A stretch of DNA of 64,000 nt from JADGRB01 sp963835825 (GCA_963835825.1 CAWIGZ010000008.1:372001-436000), one strand, 5' to 3'; positions 1 through 9,307 are shown, counted from the stretch's first letter. Program-made: numbers and translations. The notes: generated by a model from the sequence alone, not told the origin.

Positions 1-2
1 GC

Positions 3-1358
3 GACACGCTGGCGACCGCGCGCGCCTATGCCGATCGGGTCGCCAAGGGGGACGACCCTTACAGGACGGCGACCGGCGAGCTGGTGAAGGCCTACCGCGC
101 CGGCTGGGACGGGACGCTGCAGCCCTACGCCCTCTACGTCCCGCGCGGCTACGACGGCCAAGACCATAAAAAAGACAAGAAGACGGCGGGCTCCGGGTCG
201 TGGCCGCTCATCGTCGCGCTGCACGGCGCGTTCTCCGACCACAAGCACAACCTGCGGCGCGTGTTCGGGCTCGACAACCGGCCGGGCGAGACCGACGCCG
301 AGGCCTCGCGCAACCGGCTGCCGTTGCCCGACGTGCCGGCCTTCGTCGTCTCGCCTCTCGGCCGGGGCGAGCTGATGGGCTACGACGGCCTGGGCTACGA
401 CGACGTCATGCGGGTGATCGCCGACGTTCGCCGCGCCTATCCCATCGACCCGGACCGGATCACGCTCACCGGCCCGTCGATGGGGGGCGGCGGCACCTGG
501 GCGATCGGCCTGCGCCATCCCGAGCTGTTCGCCGCGCTGGCCCCGGTCTGCGCCGTCGCCAACTTCCAGCGCATGGTCAACCCGGCCGACGCCGCGCTCT
601 ACGATCTGGCGCGGCTGGCCGCGCTGTCGCCGGCCGCCATCGCCCAGAACGCCGCGCACCAGCAGGTCTTCATCTTCCACGGCGACAAGGATCCGACCGT
701 GCCGGTCGAGGACTCGCGGCAGATGGTCGCGCGCTACGAGGCGCTCGGGTGGCTGGGCAAGAACGTGCACTACACCGAGTACCCGGGCGTCCAGCACGCG
801 GCCTGGATCCCGGCCTACAAGGACGCCGACCTGCTGAGGACGCTGGCCGCCATCAAGCGCGATCCGGCCGCGCCGCGGACGCCGCTGTCGCCCCCGCCTC
901 CCGGCGAGGCGATCCCCGGCCTGGCCAGCAAGAGCGTCCCCCGCCAGCACCCCCACCTCTACGTCTACGGCACCAACGGTCCGCCCGAGGCGGTGGCCGC
1001 AGCGCGCGCGCTGGCGACCGCCCTCGCCGACTGGGGGCCGATGATCGCCGCGAAGTTCGCGGTCAAGAGCGACCGCGAGGTGACGGCCGGCGATCGGGCG
1101 CGGTTCAACCTGGTGCTGGTCGGCGCGGCGCCGTTCAACAGGCTGGCCGGTGCGTTCGCCGTCCCGATGCCGGACAAGCGGCCGCTCGGCGATCGCGCGT
1201 TCCGGGCCCTGGTGCCCGATCCGCGCGCCCCCAGCCGGTATGCGCTGGTCTTCGGCGCGCTGACGCCACCAGGGTTCGCCCGGCTGCAACGCTTCGCTCG
1301 CCACAACCGGGACGCCTGGGTGCCCGAGAGCAACCGTTCGTTCGTCTTGTTCGAATAG
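3..1358 (+). CDS. Alpha/beta-hydrolase (prolyl-oligopeptidase/esterase type), 5' end outside window
   Basis: The reading frame is open to the left edge, so the true start lies outside the window; a GTG at 84 is only an internal candidate. The protein has the serine-hydrolase nucleophile elbow GPSMGG, a later HGDKDPTVP segment carrying the likely catalytic Asp, and GVQHAAW carrying the likely catalytic His, in the usual order Ser-Asp-His. Known members of this fold cleave peptides or esters, often outside the cytoplasm. About 130 C-terminal residues follow the hydrolase core and I do not recognise them. The substrate cannot be told from sequence. Family assignment is firm and specificity is open. 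Confidence 0.85.
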   Translation, partial: DTLATARAYADRVAKGDDPYRTATGELVKAYRAGWDGTLQPYALYVPRGYDGQDHKKDKKTAGSGSWPLIVALHGAFSDHKHNLRRVFGLDNRPGETDAEASRNRLPLPDVPAFVVSPLGRGELMGYDGLGYDDVMRVIADVRRAYPIDPDRITLTGPSMGGGGTWAIGLRHPELFAALAPVCAVANFQRMVNPADAALYDLARLAALSPAAIAQNAAHQQVFIFHGDKDPTVPVEDSRQMVARYEALGWLGKNVHYTEYPGVQHAAWIPAYKDADLLRTLAAIKRDPAAPRTPLSPPPPGEAIPGLASKSVPRQHPHLYVYGTNGPPEAVAAARALATALADWGPMIAAKFAVKSDREVTAGDRARFNLVLVGAAPFNRLAGAFAVPMPDKRPLGDRAFRALVPDPRAPSRYALVFGALTPPGFARLQRFARHNRDAWVPESNRSFVLFE

Positions 1359-1360
1359 TT

Positions 1361-1381
1361 CGGGACCCTCGAAGGGTCCCG
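1361..1381 (+). terminator. Hairpin just after the hydrolase stop
   Basis: Perfect 9-bp stem (CGGGACCCT / AGGGTCCCG) with a 3-base loop, beginning three bases after the stop codon. There is no U-tract behind it, so intrinsic termination is only inferred. Confidence 0.5.
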
Positions 1382-1523
1382 CGCCCCCCGCGATGAGCTC
1401 GAGCCGGCAAAGCCGTCTCTCCCTCACGCGATCAGTTCCGGAGACCGGGGAGGGGCGAGCATGTGAGCAATCGCACGTTGACCGCGGCTCAAAGAGAACG
1501 AAACAATGTCGATAGGAGGGTGC

Positions 1524-2942
1524 ATGAAGCGGTCGAGGGACGGGCTCATTCTGATTGTGGTGGCAGGGGCGTCGGTTGGAATCGCCTGCGGCGGGGGGAG
1601 CGGCGCGGTCACCGTCAACAAGATCGTCCCTCAAAGCTCCAGCCAGCAGCAGAACGTCATGGTGATCGACCAGGGGATCGATCTCTCCGCGAGCGATCTG
1701 CAAGGGAGGGTCGCCGCGGCCTACACCGAGACCTGCGTCAACGATTCCTCGGACGCCGGACTGGCCGGCCCGGGGGGTGCCGTCGACGGCGGCCCGGCGT
1801 TCGATACCCTCAAGCAGATGTTCCTGGCGGCCCTGTCGCACCCCGACGACAGCTGCCACCTGACGACCGGCATCAGCACCAAGCACGATCCGCTGGCCAG
1901 CATCGCCCAGTTCAAGAGTCGCTGGAACGCCATGGTCCGCGCCAACCAGACGCCGCCGCAGGCCTTCAGCTCGGCGGAGATCATGAAGCTGATGAGCCCG
2001 ATCAACACCGAGTTCGGCTCGTTCGGCTTTCACGGCACCGCCACCTCGACGACGGTCGCCCACGAGAACGAAAACGTTCGCCTGGTGCTGGTCGAGCGCG
2101 AGCTCGGGTCGGAGTCTTCGCTGCAGACAAACTTCCCTTGCATCGCCCAGGCGGACATCAACCAGCTCGTCGACCTGTTGAACGATCCGCAGATCTACGC
2201 GGCCTTCGTCAATCAGCCGGCCACGATCGACAGCGAGCTGGCGACCGCCCAGGCCACGTACGACGTCGGGATCGTCAACGAGAGCTTCGGGGCAGCCTCC
2301 CGCGAGGCGCTGGAGACGCTTCAAAATAAGTATTGTTCGGTCCCCGTCGACCTCTCTGCCTACTTCGCGCTGCTCGACAAGGCGACCAACGATCACAACG
2401 CCACCATCAACGGGCCGGCGGTCCTCACCGTGGTCGCAGCGGGCAACGACGGGTCGAGGATCGACAGCGGCAGCGACTCGCTGTCCTGCGACCTCGGCGA
2501 TCCCAAGGCGTTGCTGGTCGGCGCCTACAACCCCGGGACCCAGGTCCAGAACATGTTCTCGGACTATGGCGCCTGCGTGAACGTCTTCGCCCCGGGACAG
2601 GCGATCGTCGTCGAGTACGCCGGCGGCTGGCTGACCTGGGCCAGCGGCACCAGCTTCTCCGCGCCGCTGACGGCGCGCTACGCCTCGATGACGTCGGTCA
2701 CCCCGTTCGAGCCGACGGCCGAGCGGACGGCGGTGGTCGCCAAAGCTGACCCCACGTCTCACTTTCTGCCGGTCAGCCTGTTCCCTTCCGACTTCTTCTA
2801 CGTCCCGGGCACGGCCTATCCGGAGTTCGTCGTCCCCGGCGTCGGCGCCAAGGCCGCGCCGGCCGTCCGTCCCCCAACCCAGTACGAGCTGCACCGGGTG
2901 TTCGGCCCCCTCAACCGGCTGCGACGCCTGCGGGGCCATTAA
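1524..2942 (+). CDS. Subtilisin-family (S8) serine peptidase, lipoprotein
   Basis: All S8 landmarks are visible in order: VIDQGI with Asp49, FHGTA with His170, AAGNDG with oxyanion Asn308 and GTSFSAP with Ser379. The N-terminus is a lipoprotein signal (MKRSRDG, hydrophobic stretch, GIAC lipobox, Cys22), so the enzyme should be membrane-anchored outside the cytoplasm. I chose the ATG at 1524 over 1506 because AGGAGGG lies just upstream and the signal peptide begins there. Only about 25 residues separate the lipobox from the Asp motif, so there is no room for a usual inhibitor propeptide. The Asp-His interval of about 120 residues is long for the family. Length is 472 aa. Substrate is unknown. 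Confidence 0.88.
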   Translation: MKRSRDGLILIVVAGASVGIACGGGSGAVTVNKIVPQSSSQQQNVMVIDQGIDLSASDLQGRVAAAYTETCVNDSSDAGLAGPGGAVDGGPAFDTLKQMFLAALSHPDDSCHLTTGISTKHDPLASIAQFKSRWNAMVRANQTPPQAFSSAEIMKLMSPINTEFGSFGFHGTATSTTVAHENENVRLVLVERELGSESSLQTNFPCIAQADINQLVDLLNDPQIYAAFVNQPATIDSELATAQATYDVGIVNESFGAASREALETLQNKYCSVPVDLSAYFALLDKATNDHNATINGPAVLTVVAAGNDGSRIDSGSDSLSCDLGDPKALLVGAYNPGTQVQNMFSDYGACVNVFAPGQAIVVEYAGGWLTWASGTSFSAPLTARYASMTSVTPFEPTAERTAVVAKADPTSHFLPVSLFPSDFFYVPGTAYPEFVVPGVGAKAAPAVRPPTQYELHRVFGPLNRLRRLRGH

Positions 2943-3038
2943 ACGGTCGACCGGCCGCGGGACCGTTCGCGGTCGCGATACCTCCGCTTGGCAGCGATTT
3001 AACCCGCGAGCGGGGTCGAAAACCCGGGGCGACCGGCC

Positions 3039-3044
3039 TATACT
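3039..3044 (+). promoter_or_regulatory. -10-like TATACT 9 bases before fbaA
   Basis: TATACT with a TCGAAA match 17 bp upstream (3016-3021) in otherwise GC-rich DNA. No Shine-Dalgarno sequence is visible before the ATG at 3054, so the transcript may be leaderless or nearly so. Confidence 0.5.
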
Positions 3045-3053
3045 GCCGCGCCT

Positions 3054-4127
3054 ATGGCCAACCTGAAGCTGAAACCTGGAGTCATCACCGGCAACGCTCT
3101 CAAGGAGCTCTTTGCGTACTGCAAGGAGGTCGACGCTGCGCTGCCGGCGGTCAACGTGATCGGCTCGCACTCGGCGAACGCCGCGATGGCGGCGGCCAAG
3201 GAGGCCAAGGCGCCGGTCATCGTGCAGTTCTCGCACACCGGGTCGCAGTTCTACGCCGGCAAGACGCTGGACAACAGCCAGCAGGCGGCCTCGATCGCCG
3301 GTGCCATCTCGGGCGCGCTGCACGTGCGGACGCTGGCCAAGGTCTACGGCGTGCCGGTCATCCTGCACACCGACCACTGCGCCAAGAAGCTCCTCCCCTG
3401 GGTCGACGGGGTGATCGCCGCGGGCGAGGAGTACTTCGCGCGCCACGGCGAGCCGCTCTTCAGCTCGCACATGCTGGATCTCTCCGAGCAGTCGCTGGCC
3501 GAGAACATCGAGATCAGCGCCCGCACGCTGACCCGCATCGCCAAGATGAACATGACGCTGGAGATCGAGCTGGGGATCACCGGCGGCGAAGAGGACGGCG
3601 TCGACAACTCCGGGGCCGACCACTCCAAGCTCTACACCAGCCCGGACGACGTGCTGAAGGCCTACGACGTCCTCAACCCGATCGGCAGCTTCACCGTCGC
3701 GGCGGCGTTCGGGAACACCCACGGCGTCTACGCGCCGGGGAACGTCAAGCTGAAGCCGACCATCCTGCGCGACTCGCAGAAGTACATCCAGGAGCAGCGC
3801 AAGACCGGGCCCGATCCGGTGAACTTCGTGTTCCACGGCGGCTCCGGCTCGTCGCCCGAGGAGATCAGCGAGGCGGTCTCCTACGGCGTGGTGAAGATGA
3901 ACATCGACACCGACACGCAGTGGGCCTTCACCCACCCCATCAAGCAGTTCATGGACGAAAAGGGCCCCTACCTGATGTCGCAGATCGGCAACCCCGAGGG
4001 GCCCGACAAGCCGAACAAGAAGTACATCGACCCGCGCGGCTGGGTGCACATCGGCGAAAAGGGGATGACCGGCCGCCTGGTCCAGGCGTTCAAAGAGCTC
4101 GGCGCCTTCGGCAAGTTCGAGTTTTAG
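3054..4127 (+). CDS. fbaA: Class II fructose-bisphosphate aldolase
   Basis: Zinc-dependent aldolase that interconverts fructose 1,6-bisphosphate with dihydroxyacetone phosphate and glyceraldehyde 3-phosphate in cytoplasmic glycolysis/gluconeogenesis. The 357-aa length and the sequence fit the E. coli FbaA (class IIa) type. Visible hallmarks are HTDHCAKK with Asp107 and His108, the acidic TLEIELGITGGEEDG block, the GNTHGVY zinc-His segment, and VFHGGSGS for zinc and phosphate binding. It stands alone, with a strong terminator downstream. pgm, pyk and pfk lie within the next 26 kb, so several sugar-phosphate enzymes are loosely clustered. Confidence 0.96.
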   Translation: MANLKLKPGVITGNALKELFAYCKEVDAALPAVNVIGSHSANAAMAAAKEAKAPVIVQFSHTGSQFYAGKTLDNSQQAASIAGAISGALHVRTLAKVYGVPVILHTDHCAKKLLPWVDGVIAAGEEYFARHGEPLFSSHMLDLSEQSLAENIEISARTLTRIAKMNMTLEIELGITGGEEDGVDNSGADHSKLYTSPDDVLKAYDVLNPIGSFTVAAAFGNTHGVYAPGNVKLKPTILRDSQKYIQEQRKTGPDPVNFVFHGGSGSSPEEISEAVSYGVVKMNIDTDTQWAFTHPIKQFMDEKGPYLMSQIGNPEGPDKPNKKYIDPRGWVHIGEKGMTGRLVQAFKELGAFGKFEF

Positions 4128-4170
4128 GGAGCCCGCGCCCGACGGGCGCAAAGCATTGGGTTGTGTGACG

Positions 4171-4210
4171 AAGAGCACCCGTAAACGAGGGTGTTCTTTC
4201 AGATTTTTCT
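4171..4210 (+). terminator. Rho-independent terminator after fbaA
   Basis: 10-bp stem (AAGAGCACCC / GGGTGTTCTT, one G-U pair) with an 8-base loop, followed by a T-rich run ending ATTTTTCT. A smaller hairpin (GCGCCC/GGGCGC, 4135-4149) precedes it. This is the clearest intrinsic terminator in the window. Confidence 0.8.
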
Positions 4211-4347
4211 GCGCGCGGGGTCTGTGTCGGTGAGCGGACGGGGAACGTGGTCCCGTCCGGCCCCACCCTGAGCCTCGCCTCAATCACACCATTCGTCCGT
4301 CCGATGTCTGGGGCGCGAGGCTCGCTTTTTTCGCGAAGGAGCAGCTC

Positions 4348-5252
4348 ATGTCGACGCGCGCGGGAATCGAAGACGGGGATTTTGACGGCAGCCGCGCTGG
4401 CGATGCTGGCGGTCGGCTGTCGCAAGGAAGGGGTCACCGACCAGGGGCAGATCGGTGCCGCGGTCGGCGACGTGATGGCCAGCGCCGACGAATCGGCGAA
4501 CGGCGGCTCGACGACGGCGATGCTTCCGGCGCTGCCGGTGCTGCGCGCGCCCGCCCAGCTGCGGCCGCCGCTCTGGCGCCGGACGATGGATGCGCTGACG
4601 CTGATCCCGCCGGCCTACGCCGACTCCTGCCTGCCGGTCACCTACTCGGCGTGCACCGCGGGCGTGCGGACGGCGACGTTCAACGGCTGCACCGTCGGCG
4701 CCATCACCGTCGACGGGTCGGTGAATCTCACCTTCAGCGACACCGCGGTCTGCAACGTCGCCACCGTGGGGGACAGCGTGAACCGCACCGGGAAGTCTGA
4801 CGCTCTCGGCGCCCGCCGGCTCGCTGGCCATTACCACGCCGGGCGGCGGCCAGACGCTGACCCGCACCGCCACCGGGTTCACCTTCGCGGTGCCGGGGAT
4901 GGAACGCGTCCTCACCCTGGCGAGCGGCCGCACGCTGTTCGACATCGGGACGGCGACCTCCACGCCGCTCACCATCACCGGCAGCTCGCGGGCGGACATG
5001 GTCATGGTCGGCGGGACGCTGGTCGTCACCCATCACCTGGCCGGCTACTCGGTGTCGTTGACCCCGGACCACCTGACCTGGACGCCGACCTGCAACTGCG
5101 CCTCGTCGGGCTCGCTCACCGGCACCGTCTCGGGCGGCGGCAAGGACGACGGCAAGTCGGCCACCGTCACCATCACCGGCTGCGGCACCGCCGACGTCAC
5201 CGTCGACGGCAACACCGACAGCGTCACGATGGAGCGCTGCGCAGCGATCTGA
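4348..5252 (+). CDS. Putative lipoprotein, frameshifted twice
   Basis: I do not recognise the family. A ribosome site (AAGGAG, about 4337) precedes the ATG at 4348, but the lipoprotein signal (ILTAAALAMLAVGC) is read in the next frame, so one base appears gained or lost near 4360. A second shift near 4795 (after SVNRTGK) moves to the frame that continues LTLSAPAGSLAITTPGGG and ends TMERCAAI. Joined, it is about 300 aa: Cys-anchored, then a beta-rich Thr/Gly/Ser domain with scattered paired cysteines (CNCASSG, ITGCG), as in secreted adhesin-like proteins. Each fragment reads like normal coding sequence, so indel error or very recent decay is likely. Confidence 0.6.
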
Positions 5253-5301
5253 CCGGCAAGCGCCGTCCAGTAGGGAGAGATCGCGCGATCCCCCGCTCGC
5301 T

Positions 5302-5736
5302 CTAGTGGATGTTTACATGGGCATAGAAAATAGCGTCCATGAGGGCGAGATCTTCGGCGAGCTGGGCCTTGGTGCGGGCGCTTCGCTCCTCCATTCGGAC
5401 CCAGATCCGCGACATCGCGGTGAGCTCGTCCCGGCCGACCCAAAGGACGGCGCAGGGCTCGCAACGATCAAAGAAAGCGACCTTGGCGCCGCAGTAGTCC
5501 CCCCTCTCCATCAGCTCGTGACAAAGCGGACAGGTCGCGCCGCCCGTGCGATCCGGCAACGTTGCAAGCTGTGCATCGGGATCGTGCTCGCCGACGGCTC
5601 CGGCGTTCATGATCTCGAGGATGCGTAGGAGATCGATCTGGTCAATGAGCAGCGACCGACAACGATCGCACCCCTCGACGCCGATGCCAGAAGCTCCGCG
5701 GTGTTCCAGCGTCGCGCCGCAGTGGGGGCAATTCAA
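5302..5736 (-). CDS. Zinc-ribbon protein (TFIIB-type zinc finger)
   Basis: The sequence opens with CPHCG, then a CDRC pair about 25 residues later, forming a zf-TFIIB-like ribbon. A second Cys cluster (CPLCHEL and CEPC) sits in the middle, followed by a charged C-terminal helix. Family members are small, uncharacterised, probably zinc-binding cytoplasmic proteins. No ATG or GTG lies near the ribbon. The TTG at 5736 (MNCPHCG) has GAGG about 9 bases upstream and is preferred. An ATG about 90 bases further up would overlap the divergent reductase gene. It runs tail-to-tail with the preceding lipoprotein gene. Function is unknown. Confidence 0.65.
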   Translation of the reverse strand: MNCPHCGATLEHRGASGIGVEGCDRCRSLLIDQIDLLRILEIMNAGAVGEHDPDAQLATLPDRTGGATCPLCHELMERGDYCGAKVAFFDRCEPCAVLWVGRDELTAMSRIWVRMEERSARTKAQLAEDLALMDAIFYAHVNIH

Positions 5737-5829
5737 GGTCTGCCTCGATTGTATGTGAGGGTCGGGCGCGACCGTCAGCGAAAAGCCGCCCCGCGTGAGT
5801 CGGCGTGCGGCGCGTGGCATCATCCGCGC

Positions 5830-6474
5830 ATGTCCAGACTGCGTTTCCAGATCTCGATGTCGCTGGATGGGTTCGCGGCGGGGCCCGAGCAGAGCGTGGC
5901 GAACCCGCTCGGCATCGGCGGGATGCGCCTCCACGAATGGGTCTTTCCGCTCGCCGCCTGGCGGGCGATGCATGGCCTCGAGGGGGGCGAGACGACGGCC
6001 AGCACGCCGGTGATCGAAGAGATTCAGGCCAACGTCGGCGCCGGCATCATGGGGCGCAACATGTTCGGAGGGCAGCCCGGCCCCTGGGATCCGCAGCAGC
6101 CGTGGAACGGCTGGTGGGGCGACGATCCGCCGTTTCACTACCCGGTCTTCGTCCTCACCAACCACCCGCGGGCGCCACTGGTCGCCAAAGGGGGGACCAC
6201 GTTCCACTTCGTGACCGACGGAATCGAGGCGGCGCTGACCCAGGCGCGCCAGGCGGCGGGCAGCCGCGACATCTCGGTCGCCGGCGGCGCGAGCGCGGCG
6301 AGACAGTTTCTGGCGGCGGGCCTGGTCGACGAGATGTGGCTTCACGTCGTGCCGATTCTCCTCGGGAGCGGCGAGCGGCTGTTCGATGACGGCCTCGACG
6401 ATCTGCACGGGCTGAGGTTGGTGAAGACGGTGCAGGGCGACGGCGTGGTTCACTTGAAGCTCGCTCGGCCCTGA
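5830..6474 (+). CDS. Dihydrofolate reductase-family (RibD C-terminal type) protein
   Basis: The 214-aa protein begins RLRFQISMSLDGFAAGP, the N-terminal strand typical of RibD-C/DHFR-like oxidoreductases. It has GRNMFGG in the middle and ISVAGGAS...LVDEMWLHVVPILLGSG near the end, the usual nucleotide-binding and closing motifs. Characterised relatives use NADPH to reduce pterin or pyrimidine compounds, but most stand-alone copies have no known substrate. A second, distinct member of the family lies at 30666-31214. It sits alone between genes on the opposite strand, with no riboflavin or folate genes nearby. Confidence 0.85.
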   Translation: MSRLRFQISMSLDGFAAGPEQSVANPLGIGGMRLHEWVFPLAAWRAMHGLEGGETTASTPVIEEIQANVGAGIMGRNMFGGQPGPWDPQQPWNGWWGDDPPFHYPVFVLTNHPRAPLVAKGGTTFHFVTDGIEAALTQARQAAGSRDISVAGGASAARQFLAAGLVDEMWLHVVPILLGSGERLFDDGLDDLHGLRLVKTVQGDGVVHLKLARP

Positions 6475-6518
6475 ACGCGCCCGTCGCTGGCGTCGTGCGT
6501 GTCGAAGTCGCGTGAGCG

Positions 6519-6839
6519 TCAGTTGGCGCCGCCGCTGACTCGAAACCAGACCGGGCGCGGCGCGTGGCACTGCCGGCAGACCATCGCCACCTCGCGCAGC
6601 ACCCCGCGCGCCGTCGACGTGGCCTTGTCGCCGCGGAGCTCCATCTCGATCGCTTCGCACTGAACGCACGGCATTGCGCGCGCCTTCGTCTCGACGACCG
6701 ACGCCGACGCGACGTCGATCGGCCGCTCGGGCGAGCCGCCGGGCATCTCGGCGGCCAGGCGCTCGAGCTGGCGGACGGTCTTGCGGAGGGCGCGCTGCTG
6801 CTCGCGTTGTTGGCGGCGCGGGCGGGGAGGGCGGGACAT
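6519..6839 (-). CDS. Conserved hypothetical protein with two CxxC pairs
   Basis: 106 aa. The N-terminal third is Arg/Gln-rich and probably a basic helix. The C-terminal half holds CVQC and, about 30 residues later, CRQC, spaced like a small zinc ribbon or rubredoxin-like knuckle. I cannot assign a function. The bordering strands and the preserved Cys pairs argue for a real gene. It lies just downstream of, and co-directional with, the MAPEG gene (15-base gap), so the two may share a transcript. Confidence 0.6.
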   Translation of the reverse strand: MSRPPRPRRQQREQQRALRKTVRQLERLAAEMPGGSPERPIDVASASVVETKARAMPCVQCEAIEMELRGDKATSTARGVLREVAMVCRQCHAPRPVWFRVSGGAN

Positions 6840-6854
6840 GAGCAGGCCGAACGC

Positions 6855-7271
6855 CTAGATCACCCGTGCGATGAACCGGATCCAGAGCGCCAGCAGGACG
6901 ACGTTGCTGGCGGCGTAAGACGAGAGTCGCAGGAGAATGTGGTTCGACGTGACGTGCACCAGCGAATGAGCCAGGCGGAGCGCCAGATAGATCCAGGCCA
7001 GCGTCACCACGTTGGGCGTGACGTGGTGGGTGACGTAGAACGCGATGCTCACCACGTAAAACAGCAGCGGCATCTCCAGGAGGTTCATCAGGTTGCGGTT
7101 CCAGACCGTCACGTCCGCGGGGACATCCGCGCTCTCGCCCATCCGAAAGGCGCCGGCCCGGACGCGCCGAGCCCGCACCGCGCGGATGCGGCTGAACCCC
7201 ACCATGAACACCATGCACCCCGTCCAGAGCGCCAGCACGCTCATCGGCGCGAACACCGACTCCTGTCTCAT
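6855..7271 (-). CDS. MAPEG-family integral membrane protein
   Basis: 138 aa with about four membrane segments. It carries the MAPEG signature region: WNRNLMNLLEMPLLFYV followed by RLAHSLVHVTSN and a final hydrophobic helix. MAPEG proteins (microsomal glutathione transferase/eicosanoid family) conjugate or reduce lipophilic substrates; bacterial members are mostly uncharacterised. ATG at 7271 is chosen because the hydrophobic N-terminus starts there and a -10-like box lies 7 bases upstream. The divergent partner at 7329 encodes a secreted protein. Confidence 0.82.
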   Translation of the reverse strand: MRQESVFAPMSVLALWTGCMVFMVGFSRIRAVRARRVRAGAFRMGESADVPADVTVWNRNLMNLLEMPLLFYVVSIAFYVTHHVTPNVVTLAWIYLALRLAHSLVHVTSNHILLRLSSYAASNVVLLALWIRFIARVI

Positions 7272-7278
7272 GAACGAA

Positions 7279-7284
7279 ATTCTA
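7279..7284 (-). promoter_or_regulatory. -10-like TAGAAT 7 bases before the MAPEG gene
   Basis: TAGAAT on the minus strand, with CCGACA (matching the GACA of a -35) 16 bp further upstream at 7301-7306. The 7-base gap to the ATG leaves no room for a normal leader. Confidence 0.45.
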
Positions 7285-7328
7285 CGTCATCATCGAGAAC
7301 TGTCGGCTGGTTCTGTTGTCTGTCGACA

Positions 7329-8192
7329 GTGAGTTGGTCGCCCGTCTGCTTGATCGGCCTCGCGGCATTCGCAACGATCGCGGGCTGGTCGGGCACAGCG
7401 CGTGCCGGGTGCAGCGTCCCGCCCGCGATCGTTTGGGCTCCGCCCTCCGGGGCAGTCCTGCCGGCGAACCCGACGATCTATATCTTCGTACCCCAGCGCG
7501 CCGCCTGCGCTGCGTCCAAGCTCGACGAGCTGACGGTGACCGACCCGCATGGTCGCCCAGTCGTATTCACGCGGGCCGACCTGCGCAGTGAAGGGGCCGC
7601 CGAGGTCGTCCGGCTCGACATCAAGGTCGCGGCCCGGGCCGTCAGCGTCGGCGGGCGCGTGGGAACCGAGAACGGCGCGGCGAGCTACCGAATCGGCGCG
7701 CGCGGCCGCGATCCCGACCTCGACGAGACGGAGATTACCGAAGCCCGGTACGTTTACGGAGCCGGTTGTCCAGGCGCCAACGGGTTCCTGCTGTCGATCG
7801 ATCCCCAGGCCCCTGCTTACCGCGTCCAGCTGGATGAGCATGTCTGGATCGTCCCCGACGGCGAGCCCTGGCGTGCGCGCCACGGCACCATCGTGACCGG
7901 CTCCGTGGGCTGCGAGACCTTTGCCATCCCCACCGACCGGCCGCTCGCTCTGTCGATCACCCCGCTCGAGACCGACGGAAGTGAAGGAGCGACGCGCGAC
8001 CAGAATTGTGCGCCGGTGGGCCCGCGAGAGAGTTGTCGTTCCATCGGTCACGGGAAGACGCGCTGCACAGTCCGCGCTGTGGAGTGTTCGAACGACGGAA
8101 CCTTCCGCGTGACCGGCCGCGTGGTCCTCGATGGTGCCGCCGCTCCGGCTGCACCGAAGAAGGCAACGCGTTCGCCGCGGGTGGGTTTGTGA
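7329..8192 (+). CDS. Secreted hypothetical protein
   Basis: 287 aa from a GTG at 7329. I chose this start because it opens a clean signal peptide (MSWSPVCLIGLAAFATIAG...GTARAGC). The frame runs upstream far beyond it, but that part is antisense to two genes. Mature protein: an N-terminal beta-rich domain with FVPQRAAC and later paired cysteines (CSVPP, GCPGANG, GCETF, NCAPVG, SCRSIG, RCTVRAVEC), suggesting several disulphides in the periplasm or outside. No family recognised. It ends 10 bases before the hisC stop on the opposite strand. Confidence 0.6.
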   Translation: MSWSPVCLIGLAAFATIAGWSGTARAGCSVPPAIVWAPPSGAVLPANPTIYIFVPQRAACAASKLDELTVTDPHGRPVVFTRADLRSEGAAEVVRLDIKVAARAVSVGGRVGTENGAASYRIGARGRDPDLDETEITEARYVYGAGCPGANGFLLSIDPQAPAYRVQLDEHVWIVPDGEPWRARHGTIVTGSVGCETFAIPTDRPLALSITPLETDGSEGATRDQNCAPVGPRESCRSIGHGKTRCTVRAVECSNDGTFRVTGRVVLDGAAAPAAPKKATRSPRVGL

Positions 8193-8202
8193 GCGCCCTG
8201 CC

Positions 8203-9307
8203 CTACATCGCCGCTTTGAGCGCGGCGAGCAGGCGGTCGTTGTCGTCGGGTTTTCCGACGCTGATGCGGAGCTTGGTGCGCAGCTCGGGGGCCGACCACC
8301 AGCGGACCAGCAGGCCGGATTGCTTGAGCGCCAGATAGATCTGCTCGGCGCGCTCGCCGATCTCGACCAGCAGGAAGTTGGCGGCCGATTCGGGCCAGGT
8401 GAGGCCCATGTCCCCGAGCGCGGACTCGAGGCGGGCGCGCTCGGCCAGCGTGCGGCGGACGCAGTCGTCCAGGTAGGCGCGGTCTTCCAGCGCGGCGATG
8501 CCGATCGCCTGCGTCAGCGCGTTGACGTTGTAGCTGTCCTTGACCTTGGTGAGCGCCTCGACCAGCGGCGCGGCGGCGAACAGCAGCCCCAGGCGCGCGC
8601 CGGCCAGGCTGTAGCTCTTGGACATGGTCCGCAGCACGATCAGGTTCGGGTGCTGGTCGAGGTAGGGGAGCATGCTGGCGTCGAGCCCGGCGCCCAGCGC
8701 GAAGTCGACGTAGGCCTCGTCGACGACGACGATCGCCCCGCTCGCCTCGTCGCACAGAGCGCCGCAGCTCCTCGACGGGCACCAGCGTCGCCGATGGGTT
8801 GTTGGGGTTGGCGAGGATGAGCATCTTCGCGCGCTGGCGGGCCAGGGCGTCGGGCAGGACGAAGCGGCGCCCGCTCTGCCCGAACGGCAGGCGGACCAGC
8901 TCGGCCCCCTGCAATGACGCCAGCGTCGAGTAGAGGCCATAGGTCGGCCAGGGGCAGACGACGCGCTCGCCGGCGTCGAGGAAGCCCCGGTAGACGATGG
9001 TCAGGCAGTCATCGGAGCCGTTGCCGGCCAGCACCTGCTCGGGCGCCACGCCGAAGCGCGCGGCGGCCACCGCCCGCAGCCGGCTGCTGGTCGGATCGGG
9101 ATAGAGGCGCAGCGATTCGTCGGCGATGGCGGCCAGCGCGGCCCGCACCCGGGGCGAAGGCGGGAACGCCCCTTCGTTGGTGTTCAGCTTGGTGAGATCG
9201 GCGATCTGCTCGCCCGGGGTGTAGGCGGGCATCGCACGTACAGCCGGCCGCAGGAGCTCGATCGGCGTTTTCTGATGTGGGGAAGGGGGACCGGGCTTGT
9301 CTGTCAT
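8203..9307 (-). CDS. hisC: Histidinol-phosphate aminotransferase, one frameshift
   Basis: PLP enzyme that transaminates imidazole-acetol phosphate with glutamate in histidine synthesis; relatives also act on aromatic amino acids. Visible are LNTNEGAFPPSP, the LAGNGSDD phosphate region, ANPNNPSA for PLP contacts, VVVDEAYVDF, and MSKSYSLAGARLG with the Schiff-base Lys. The first half (start ATG 9307) and the second half are in different frames, joined by a one-base shift near 8760 between VEELRR and LCDEASGAIV. Everything on both sides matches the family at full length (about 367 aa), so a consensus error is likely. No other his genes are nearby, so an aromatic or cobalamin-type role cannot be excluded. 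Confidence 0.85.

Noticed and set aside
6564..7328. Long upstream extension of the secreted protein at 7329
   Set aside because: It is antisense to the CxxC and MAPEG genes, Arg/His-rich, and lacks protein-like pattern; the signal peptide begins at 7329.
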